This document shows, piece by piece, positions 1 to 6,052 of a stretch of 8,048 nucleotides of DNA. The notes under the pieces were generated by a model. That model ran no database searches, had not been told where the DNA came from, and worked only from the letters and a program-made list of their open reading frames with translations. Source of the stretch: Candidatus Delongbacteria bacterium (GTDB lineage: Bacteria; JAGOEH01). The stretch is taken from NCBI GenBank assembly GCA_017997825.1, contig JAGOEH010000139.1:1-8048 (forward strand). The letters run 5' to 3'. The position numbers and the translations under genes are program-made. How positions within the stretch are numbered: position 1 is the first letter of the stretch; each line of letters begins with the position of its first letter.

Positions 1-1
1 C

Positions 2-1105
2 TATTTCCAGGATAAGATCGAGTATCCGGAAATGATCATGAATATCGGGCTGAGGTATGACTACTTCAATTCCCAATCCGAGTACCATACCGATATCCTG
101 CAGCCGGACGGGGTCCGGGATGATGCCGAGACCAAGCATATGGTGGCTCCCCGTCTGGGAGTATCCTTTCCCATCACCGATCGCGGGATTATCCATTTCT
201 CCTATGGTCATTTCTACCAGATGCCCTCGATGAGCGCCATGTATGTCAATGCCGAATATGAGCTGCCGGCCATTGGAACCTACAGCTTCGGGAATGCCAA
301 TCTGGATCCCCAGAAAACGGTCATCTATGAAATCGGTTTACAGCAGCAGATCGGCAATTCTCTGGCGCTGGAGGTGACCGGATTCTACAAGGATATCCGG
401 GATCTGCTGGCTCTGCAGAATATCACTTTCCGTGATGTATCCGGTCGAATCCGGGATTACCAGGTCTATGTCAACGATGACTATGGAAACACCAAGGGAA
501 TTACCCTTTCACTGAGCAAGATGCGGCTTGATAATGATTTGATTTCGGCATCACTGGATTATACCTTCCAGGTGGCTGAAGGCAACAATAATGATGACGG
601 CGCATTTTTCTTCAACTCCCTTTCCGGGTATGTGCTGGAAAAGGAGATTGTACCGTTGGACTGGGATTTGACTCACAGTCTGAATGCTCAGGTGACCCTG
701 ATGACGAATAATTTTGGACTGAGCGTTATCGGGAAACTCAACTCGGGATTGCCTTACAGTCCGGAGATCCCGTATGAGCGTTTCGATGTCAAAGCCAATT
801 CGGGACGGAAACCGTTTTACAAGAATGTGGATATGCAGGCCTCCTATATCATGAAATTCAGCGGGATGAGACTGAAGTATTTCTTCAAGATCTTCAATCT
901 GTTCGATTTCAAGAATGAGCGCTATGTTTACGGAGATACCGGCCGGGCTTCTTATACCTATTACAGCCGGTCCCAGTACGAAACCAATGCCTTGAAAAAC
1001 GAGTATGGAAAAGTCGGCGTTCAGACCTATGACGATTACATCAAGCGGCCGACCTATTTCTATCCTCCGCGTGAAGTTCGACTGGGCGTAATGTTTGAAT
1101 ATTAG
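2..1105 (+). CDS. TonB-dependent receptor, C-terminal beta-barrel part (5' end outside window)
   Basis: Partial gene: the frame is open from the left edge, giving 367 residues up to the TAG at 1103-1105. It is the C-terminal half of a TonB-dependent outer-membrane receptor, a 22-strand barrel that imports bound ligands with energy from TonB-ExbB-ExbD; plug and TonB box would lie upstream. What is seen: alternating aromatic/polar strands typical of these barrels (NIGLRYDYF near fragment residue 14; PRLGVSFP followed by IHFSYGHFYQMP near 50-74), the strand-turn pattern NLDPQKTVIYEIGLQQ near 100, FYKDIRDLL near 128, the late signature FKIFNLFDFKNERYVYGDTG near 295-314, and a final PPREVRLGVMFEY. 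Ending on an aromatic residue is the usual signal for insertion by the BAM machinery. Long Asp/Asn/Tyr-rich segments between strands are probably extracellular loops. It is the first visible gene of the + strand operon, 24 nt before the PorV-like gene. The ligand cannot be inferred; a SusC-type role is possible, but no SusD partner is visible here. Confidence 0.9.
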   Translation, partial: YFQDKIEYPEMIMNIGLRYDYFNSQSEYHTDILQPDGVRDDAETKHMVAPRLGVSFPITDRGIIHFSYGHFYQMPSMSAMYVNAEYELPAIGTYSFGNANLDPQKTVIYEIGLQQQIGNSLALEVTGFYKDIRDLLALQNITFRDVSGRIRDYQVYVNDDYGNTKGITLSLSKMRLDNDLISASLDYTFQVAEGNNNDDGAFFFNSLSGYVLEKEIVPLDWDLTHSLNAQVTLMTNNFGLSVIGKLNSGLPYSPEIPYERFDVKANSGRKPFYKNVDMQASYIMKFSGMRLKYFFKIFNLFDFKNERYVYGDTGRASYTYYSRSQYETNALKNEYGKVGVQTYDDYIKRPTYFYPPREVRLGVMFEY

Positions 1106-1115
1106 GCAAGACGGT

Positions 1116-1122
1116 AAAGGAG
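1116..1122 (+). promoter_or_regulatory. Ribosome-binding site of the PorV-like gene
   Basis: AAAGGAG lies 7 nt before the ATG at 1130. Another ATG at 1126 lies only 3 nt from this site and opens a different frame that closes quickly, so spacing and protein content together favour 1130. The site sits in the 24-nt gap after the receptor stop codon, consistent with translation from a shared mRNA. Confidence 0.8.
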
Positions 1123-1129
1123 TCCATGT

Positions 1130-2137
1130 ATGCGACGATATGCGATTATTTTGATGTGGTTGTTTCTGACCCTCCCGATGGCAGCCGGAGGGATTACCAA
1201 GGTCGGCACGACCTCGGCCAATTTTATGAAGATAGGGCTGTCCAGCCGAATCGAATCGATGGGCGGCGCCTATGCCGGTCTGGGTGATGATATTGCATCG
1301 CTGCAGTTGAATCCGGCCGGAATGGCCCGCTGTCAGTCCCAGGCCATGTTCACCTATGTGGATTGGCTGGCGGAGACTCAATTCAATTATTTTGGATTGC
1401 TGATGAATCTGAATCAGTTCGGATCGATCGGTCTGGGGATTTCCACCTTCAGTTCCGGCGATATGGCAGTCCGCACTACCTCTCAGCCGGAGGGTACCGG
1501 GGAGATGTTCAGCACCTCCTCATTCGCCGTTTCCCTGTCTTATGGACGCAATCTGACCGACCGCTTTGCGATCGGCGGAACGGCCAAGTATATCCATGAG
1601 CGGGTCTGGCACATGAATACCGGAACGATGGCCTTCGATATCGGGACGCTGTTTACCACTCCCTTCTGGGGGGTTCAGTTGGGCGCCTATGTCGCCAATT
1701 TCGGTTCCAATCTCAAGCTCTCCGGCCGTGACAGCAAATTCGGTTATGATCCTGACCAAGAGAACGAAGGTACGGCTGAGCTGGTCAATGCCGAATACGA
1801 GCTGGAATCCCATCCTCTGCCGCTGCAGTTCCGGGTCGGGATCGGGAAGAGAATGGATATGGGGGCTTTTTCCCAGTTGACTGCCGCTATCGATGCCGTT
1901 CATCCCAACGATAATACCGAATATATCAATACCGGCCTGGAATACGGATTCAAGAAGATGGTATTCCTGCGAGTCGGTTACAAGAATATGTTCGAAAAAG
2001 ACGGCGAACAGGGATTGACCTTCGGCGCCGGCCTCAACTACCGTTTCGGTCAATCCTGGATGGTGGTCGATTACGCCTATTCCGAATTCAATCGTCTGGA
2101 TTATGCGCAGCGGATTTCACTGGGAATCAAATTCTAA
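1130..2137 (+). CDS. PorV/PorQ-family outer-membrane beta-barrel protein
   Basis: A complete protein of 335 residues, close to the usual family size. Residues 1-20 form a signal peptide (Arg-Arg, hydrophobic core IILMWLFLTLPMA, then AAGG). The mature N-terminus carries the family hallmark at about residues 27-66: TSANFMKIGLSSR, then SMGGAYAGLGDD, then LQLNPAGMA. The rest is a run of amphipathic strands (e.g. SSFAVSLSYGRNL, RFAIGGTAKYI, LTFGAGLNYRFG) ending in SLGIKF, with a C-terminal Phe expected for a barrel protein. The fold is FadL-like. In characterised T9SS organisms PorV carries secreted cargo from the translocon to the surface attachment complex by binding the cargo's C-terminal domain; PorQ and other paralogues have less defined roles. 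Being flanked by a TonB-dependent receptor and a large secreted protein suggests a locus-specific paralogue rather than the core housekeeping PorV (inference). The gene ends 19 nt before the next start. The PorV/PorQ family call is firm; the exact role is open. Confidence 0.88.
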   Translation: MRRYAIILMWLFLTLPMAAGGITKVGTTSANFMKIGLSSRIESMGGAYAGLGDDIASLQLNPAGMARCQSQAMFTYVDWLAETQFNYFGLLMNLNQFGSIGLGISTFSSGDMAVRTTSQPEGTGEMFSTSSFAVSLSYGRNLTDRFAIGGTAKYIHERVWHMNTGTMAFDIGTLFTTPFWGVQLGAYVANFGSNLKLSGRDSKFGYDPDQENEGTAELVNAEYELESHPLPLQFRVGIGKRMDMGAFSQLTAAIDAVHPNDNTEYINTGLEYGFKKMVFLRVGYKNMFEKDGEQGLTFGAGLNYRFGQSWMVVDYAYSEFNRLDYAQRISLGIKF

Positions 2138-2143
2138 GGCAGT

Positions 2144-2149
2144 AAGGAG
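2144..2149 (+). promoter_or_regulatory. Ribosome-binding site that fixes the start of the 1172-aa protein
   Basis: AAGGAG lies 7 nt before the ATG at 2157, the same spacing as for the preceding gene. An in-frame ATG at 2103 would overlap the PorV-like gene by 35 nt and put 18 polar residues before the signal peptide. This site, with the signal peptide starting at once after 2157, selects 2157 as the start. Confidence 0.82.
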
Positions 2150-2156
2150 CTCATTC

Positions 2157-5100
2157 ATGTATCGACTCAGAAATAGTCTTATCCTGCTGACCATCATTCT
2201 GCTACCGGCGTTGATGATGGCCGATAAGAAAAAGGATTTGGAATACCTTCAGTCCGGTCTGAAGGGCAAAACCGGTTCTCAGCGTCAGCAGTGGCATCAA
2301 TTGGCCAAGCAATACTGGTTCAATTATATCATCAACGATAATCTGGGGCCCAACCAGGAAGCCATCATGAACGGCAACAAGATCTCCACCCTGGTTTATA
2401 ATCAGGGCTCGATCAGCTCCTCTGCGGCCGATGAATACGGCAACCTGGATATTCGCTGGGAAGGCCTGGGTTATGGATACGAATTCGGTCCCTTTATCGG
2501 GGCCAAGGTGCGGGTCAAAGACCGTACTCATCCGGACACCTATACCGAGATGGACGGTAACGGCAATGTCAAGCTGGACAATAACGGCGATACGCTGTTT
2601 TATGTTCACATGGTCAGTGACGGCTATGTCTCGGGCGGGGCTGAGGTCTCACCGGACGGTGAAACCCTGTGGGGATTGGCTCCGCTGGCTTACAGCGATC
2701 TGAAGAATGATGAAGGCAAGTTTGTCGATTATCTGGATGTCAACAGCGATTACATTCCAACCAGCGATGATGTCGATAAGGATAAGGACGGAAAGCCCGA
2801 TTCCTGGCCCTCCAGTTGGTACAGCCAGAGTCTGGGTGCGTTTGCCTGGCCGGGTGCCATGCAGCAGAATGCCTCCAATGCCGATAAAGAGTGCTTTTTT
2901 GTGGTGGATGATCGCAGCAATAAGGAATTCAGTTATCGCCCCTTCACCACCGATACCACCCGCGGCGGTCTGGGAATCGAAATCGAGTGCCGCTTTTACC
3001 AGTGGAACAACCCCTTGGCCGAGGATATCATGTTCATGATCTATACCATCACCAACAAGAGCGATCAGGATCTCGACTCGGTCATTTTCGGGATGTGGGG
3101 CGATCCTCATGTCGGCGGTTCCAACAACTATAACGATGATCTGGCCAAGTTCCAGCATTTTGAACACCCCTCCGGCAACAAACAGTTGGATTATAACCTG
3201 GTGTATACCTGGGATGCCGACGGCAAGAGCGATATCGCCGGCAAAAAACCCGGATACATGGGGTATATGTTTCTGGAAAGCCCGGGCTTGGGTGAAGAAC
3301 GGGATCGTTACGGTAACTTGATCTATGCCGGTGACGGGATCGATAACGATCATGATGGGATAGTCGATGAATCCTGGACCAACGGCCTCGATGACGATCA
3401 CGACTGGAACGCGGAAACCGATGATGTCGGAGTGGACGGCATCCCCAATACCGGTGATGAGGGAGAGGGTGACGGCAAACCGACGGCCGGGGATCAGTTC
3501 GATATCCTCAAGCCGGGAGAACCCAATTTCGAGTTCACCGACCTGGACGAATCCGATATGATCGGGCTGACTTCGTTTGCGTCTCCGGCCGAGAGCTCGG
3601 AACACATCAAGGATGATGAAACCGTCTATTCGGAGCTCTGTGCCATCGGGCGCGAGGACGATCTGACCGATATGGCGCCCGGCGACTGGTTGTTCATTTA
3701 TGGAGCCGGGAAGTTTCCGCTTCATGCCGGAGAAAAGAAACGCTTTTCGGTCGCCCTGATTCTGGGTGAGGATGAACAGGATCTCAAGATCAATGCCGAT
3801 GCGGCCGCCACCATCTTCTACCGCGGTTATCAATTCGCCAAGCCGCCGGAAAAACCGACCCTGACCCTGGTACCCGGCGATAAGAAGGTTACCCTGTATT
3901 GGGATAATGTCTCGGAAACCAATACCTTCGATCCCCTGAGCGGTGTCAATGATTTTGAAGGCTATACCATCTATCGCTCCACCGGCTACGATTTTCTGGA
4001 TCAGCAGACGGTGACCGATGTCTATGGCGCCAAATTCATGTGGGAACCTCTCAAATCCCATACCGGATCGAGCTGCAAATGGGATCTGGTCGACAGTGTA
4101 TCGGGAATATCGGAAATCGGCTATTCCAGCCGCGGCACCCACTATTATCTGGGCGATGAAACCGGCCTGGTCCATTCCTATACCGACAGTAACAATGTCA
4201 TTAACGGCCAGACCTATTATTACGCCCTGGTGGCTTATGACAAAGGCAGCGTAGCGATGGAGGTTCCGCCGACCGAATGCTCCAAGATCATCTCCTACAA
4301 TTCCACCACCAACGAATTTTCTTTTGATATCAATACCGGGATGGCCATCCCGTGCAGCCGGACTTTGGGATATCAGAAACCGTTTTTGACGAATGCACAG
4401 ACCGAAAATCAGGATACGGAACGCAAAGCCGGCATGGGACGGGGTGACGGACAAATTAAGCTGAGCATCCTGGATGAACGCCTGGTGGAAAACGGGGATC
4501 AGTACAGTCTGGTGTTCGATACCACCGGTGGACTCTCTTATTCGGTATTGACGGAATTTACCACCACAGAGAATGCTACCGCCTATCCGGATAAATATGT
4601 GCAACTGTCCAGCACCAATCTGATCGACGGCTCGGTGAGCGTTACCAACTCGAACGGCAATCTGACCTATCAGTCCGGAACCGATTACAGCCTCGACGCG
4701 ATCGGCGGGCGTTTCATGGCGCTTTCGACCGGCAGCATTCCCTCCGGTGAAGTGGTGAAGATCGCCTATCGCCATGCCCCGATCTATCAGAGCCGGTACT
4801 TGAGCGGAGAAGAATACAATCAGCCCTTCAAGGGAGTTCACCTGAGCGTGGTCAACAATACCCTGGGTATTGACAAAACCCTGAGCCGATGGACCAAAGG
4901 CAATTCCAATTACCTGGTCGAATCGAGAGGCTATAATGGATTGGATCGCAACCTGAACCATACCAATTACGAAATCACTTTCAGTGATACCAATCAGGTA
5001 TTGGATACCGCCTATATCACCAAGGATACCATCGGATGTTGTTTCAAGGTCTGGGATGTGGAAGAACAGGAATATGTCAAGTGCATTGTCACCGAGAATC

Positions 5101-5675
5101 CCAAGACCAAGGATAAAAAATGGAATATCGGTGAAAAGGTGTTTATCTTGTGGCCGCAAAGCAAATGGAGCAATCCTGCCAAGCCGCAGGGATCGGCCGA
5201 ATTGACCATCAAAGCCCCGGAGGATTCCACCCTGACCCCGCAAGTGTGGCAGAGCGGGGATGTGTTTACCGTCATTATCCATCGTCCCTTTGTCAAGGAT
5301 GAGTATGCCTTCGGATTGAAAGGACCCGATACCGACACGGCTACGGTCAAGAACGACCTGGATAAAATCTGCATGGTTCCCAATCCCTATGTGGCCACCA
5401 ATGAGCTGGAATCCAAAAACGAACTGGACAGCAGTCAGCGCGGCCATCGTAAGGTCTATTTCGATCATCTGCCGGCCATATGCACTATCCGGATCTACAC
5501 CCTGGCCGGGGAGCATCTGCGTACCCTGGAGCACAATTCCGGACTGGATGACGGCAAGGAATACTGGGATCTGATGACCAAGGACAACATGCTGGTCGCT
5601 TACGGATTGTACTTGTTCCATGTCGATGCCCCCGGATACGGTACCATGGTCGGGAAGTTCGCTGTGATTCGCTGA
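2157..5675 (+). CDS. Large secreted protein with Asp-rich repeats, fibronectin-III-like domain and FlgD-like C-terminal domain
   Basis: A complete 1172-residue protein. Residues 1-22 are a signal peptide (YRLRN, long Ile/Leu core, cleavage probably after MMA), so it is exported. Residues about 60-120 form a Trp/Tyr/Gly-rich N-terminal part that I do not recognise. Asp-rich DxDxDG-like loops occur at 203-213 and especially 393-447 (DGIDNDHDGIVDE, GLDDDHD), resembling thrombospondin type 3 or EF-hand loops that bind calcium. A fibronectin-III-like domain spans about 563-703 (KPTLTLVPGDKKVTLYWDN, FEGYTIYRST, GQTYYYALVAYDKG), widened by an insert at about 610-674. The C-terminus, about 1072-1172, is a FlgD-like/T9SS-like domain: MVPNPYV, CTIRIYTLAGE, YWDL, AYGLYLFHVDAPG, GKFAVIR. 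No catalytic motif is visible, so a binding or structural surface role fits better than an enzyme. It follows the PorV-like gene by 19 nt and is probably translated from the same mRNA, making it the likely cargo or partner of that barrel (inference). A terminator follows 18 nt after the stop. Confidence 0.85.
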   Translation: MYRLRNSLILLTIILLPALMMADKKKDLEYLQSGLKGKTGSQRQQWHQLAKQYWFNYIINDNLGPNQEAIMNGNKISTLVYNQGSISSSAADEYGNLDIRWEGLGYGYEFGPFIGAKVRVKDRTHPDTYTEMDGNGNVKLDNNGDTLFYVHMVSDGYVSGGAEVSPDGETLWGLAPLAYSDLKNDEGKFVDYLDVNSDYIPTSDDVDKDKDGKPDSWPSSWYSQSLGAFAWPGAMQQNASNADKECFFVVDDRSNKEFSYRPFTTDTTRGGLGIEIECRFYQWNNPLAEDIMFMIYTITNKSDQDLDSVIFGMWGDPHVGGSNNYNDDLAKFQHFEHPSGNKQLDYNLVYTWDADGKSDIAGKKPGYMGYMFLESPGLGEERDRYGNLIYAGDGIDNDHDGIVDESWTNGLDDDHDWNAETDDVGVDGIPNTGDEGEGDGKPTAGDQFDILKPGEPNFEFTDLDESDMIGLTSFASPAESSEHIKDDETVYSELCAIGREDDLTDMAPGDWLFIYGAGKFPLHAGEKKRFSVALILGEDEQDLKINADAAATIFYRGYQFAKPPEKPTLTLVPGDKKVTLYWDNVSETNTFDPLSGVNDFEGYTIYRSTGYDFLDQQTVTDVYGAKFMWEPLKSHTGSSCKWDLVDSVSGISEIGYSSRGTHYYLGDETGLVHSYTDSNNVINGQTYYYALVAYDKGSVAMEVPPTECSKIISYNSTTNEFSFDINTGMAIPCSRTLGYQKPFLTNAQTENQDTERKAGMGRGDGQIKLSILDERLVENGDQYSLVFDTTGGLSYSVLTEFTTTENATAYPDKYVQLSSTNLIDGSVSVTNSNGNLTYQSGTDYSLDAIGGRFMALSTGSIPSGEVVKIAYRHAPIYQSRYLSGEEYNQPFKGVHLSVVNNTLGIDKTLSRWTKGNSNYLVESRGYNGLDRNLNHTNYEITFSDTNQVLDTAYITKDTIGCCFKVWDVEEQEYVKCIVTENPKTKDKKWNIGEKVFILWPQSKWSNPAKPQGSAELTIKAPEDSTLTPQVWQSGDVFTVIIHRPFVKDEYAFGLKGPDTDTATVKNDLDKICMVPNPYVATNELESKNELDSSQRGHRKVYFDHLPAICTIRIYTLAGEHLRTLEHNSGLDDGKEYWDLMTKDNMLVAYGLYLFHVDAPGYGTMVGKFAVIR

Positions 5676-5693
5676 TTATATCTAAGTTTTAGA

Positions 5694-5735
5694 AAAAATA
5701 GGGGATACGCTTTCCATTGCGTATCCCCTATTTTT
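5694..5735. terminator. Perfect 17-bp stem terminator, likely bidirectional, after the + strand operon
   Basis: The arms at 5694-5710 and 5719-5735 are exact reverse complements around an 8-nt loop (TTTCCATT). The stem core is GGGGATACGC; the outer part is an A-tract on the left and a T-tract on the right, so transcripts of either strand end the hairpin with a U-run. It begins 18 nt after the stop codon of the 1172-aa protein gene, the expected place for the intrinsic terminator of the three-gene operon. It would also stop read-through arriving on the - strand. Confidence 0.9.
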
Positions 5736-5974
5736 ATTGGTACAAGTAATAGGGTGGAAATGATTACCAACCTGCATGATTGGTCTGATTGATGGGTGAG
5801 GGGGAAAAATGCTGGGGTGAAGGAGCGGAAAGGGAGTAAGCAAAGCATAGCCTAAAATAGAACTGAGTAGGGTAGGGCCGGTAGAGATTAGGGAATAATG
5901 GCGGTAGAATGGTAACGAATGATGGTATTTAAGTTTTGATTAATGCCTATCAAAGTATAATAGCGGATTCAGGA

Positions 5975-6018
5975 GTAATAAAAAAAGGCAGTCCGGTTGG
6001 ACTGCCTTTTTTTATTAC
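5975..6018. terminator. Perfect 20-bp stem terminator, likely bidirectional, after the - strand gene
   Basis: The arms at 5975-5994 and 5999-6018 are exact reverse complements around the tetraloop GGTT (5995-5998). A GC-containing core, GGCAGTCC, is flanked by seven A on the left and seven T on the right, so both strands yield a hairpin with a U-run. On the - strand it lies 34 nt after the stop of the propeller gene and is its probable intrinsic terminator. On the + strand it is a back-up stop for anything passing the first terminator. Confidence 0.92.
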
Positions 6019-6024
6019 AGAGAT

Positions 6025-6043
6025 CCATCGGATTATCCGATGG
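6025..6043. repeat. Short hairpin between the - strand stop codon and its terminator
   Basis: CCATCGGA at 6025-6032 pairs with TCCGATGG at 6036-6043 around a 3-nt centre: a perfect 8-bp stem 9 nt beyond the stop codon of the propeller gene. It has no U-run, so it is not itself a terminator. It could protect the mRNA 3' end or mark a processing site, or be a chance palindrome. Confidence 0.55.
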
Positions 6044-6052
6044 GGGGTGAAA

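Larger units (their letters stand above)
5676..6052. other. Convergent intergenic region without a supported gene
   Basis: This 377-nt gap lies between two converging genes. Three palindromes occupy its ends and are listed separately. The middle, about 5737-5974, holds no convincing open reading frame: ATGs on the + strand run into stops within a few codons, and longer frames across it run through the hairpins and into the antisense of real genes. The + strand here is visibly purine-rich (for example 5794-5834) and poorer in GC-balanced codon-like sequence than the genes. A TATAAT at 5956-5961 has no good -35 partner and faces straight into a terminator. No tRNA, attachment site or repeat array was seen. 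Confidence 0.7.

Noticed and set aside
1126-1128. ATG just before the PorV-like start
   Set aside because: It is out of frame with the PorV-like protein, only 3 nt from the ribosome-binding site, and its frame closes early.
551-1381. 276-codon - strand frame across the receptor/PorV-like junction
   Set aside because: It is antisense to two well-supported genes and has no recognisable domain.
2103-2156. Upstream in-frame ATG at 2103 as start of the large secreted protein
   Set aside because: It overlaps the PorV-like gene, lacks a ribosome-binding site in the right place, and would bury the signal peptide behind 18 polar residues. The ATG at 2157 has AAGGAG 7 nt upstream.
2649-5621. 990-codon open frame on the - strand, antisense to the large secreted protein gene
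   Set aside because: Its codons lie exactly opposite the codons of the + gene, so a stop would need TTA, CTA or TCA on the + strand. That gene favours CTG/TTG for Leu and TCC/AGC for Ser, which keeps the antisense open. The antisense product has no signal peptide or recognisable domain, while the + protein has several.
5600-5848. 82-codon - strand frame over the first terminator
   Set aside because: It runs through the perfect hairpin and into the antisense of the secreted protein gene, and its product shows no domain.
5934-5961. Possible promoter: TTTTGA, 16-nt spacer, TATAAT, on the + strand
   Set aside because: The -35 match is poor, and a transcript would start only a few bases before the 20-bp terminator, giving little more than the hairpin itself. 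It is likely chance in AT-rich spacer.
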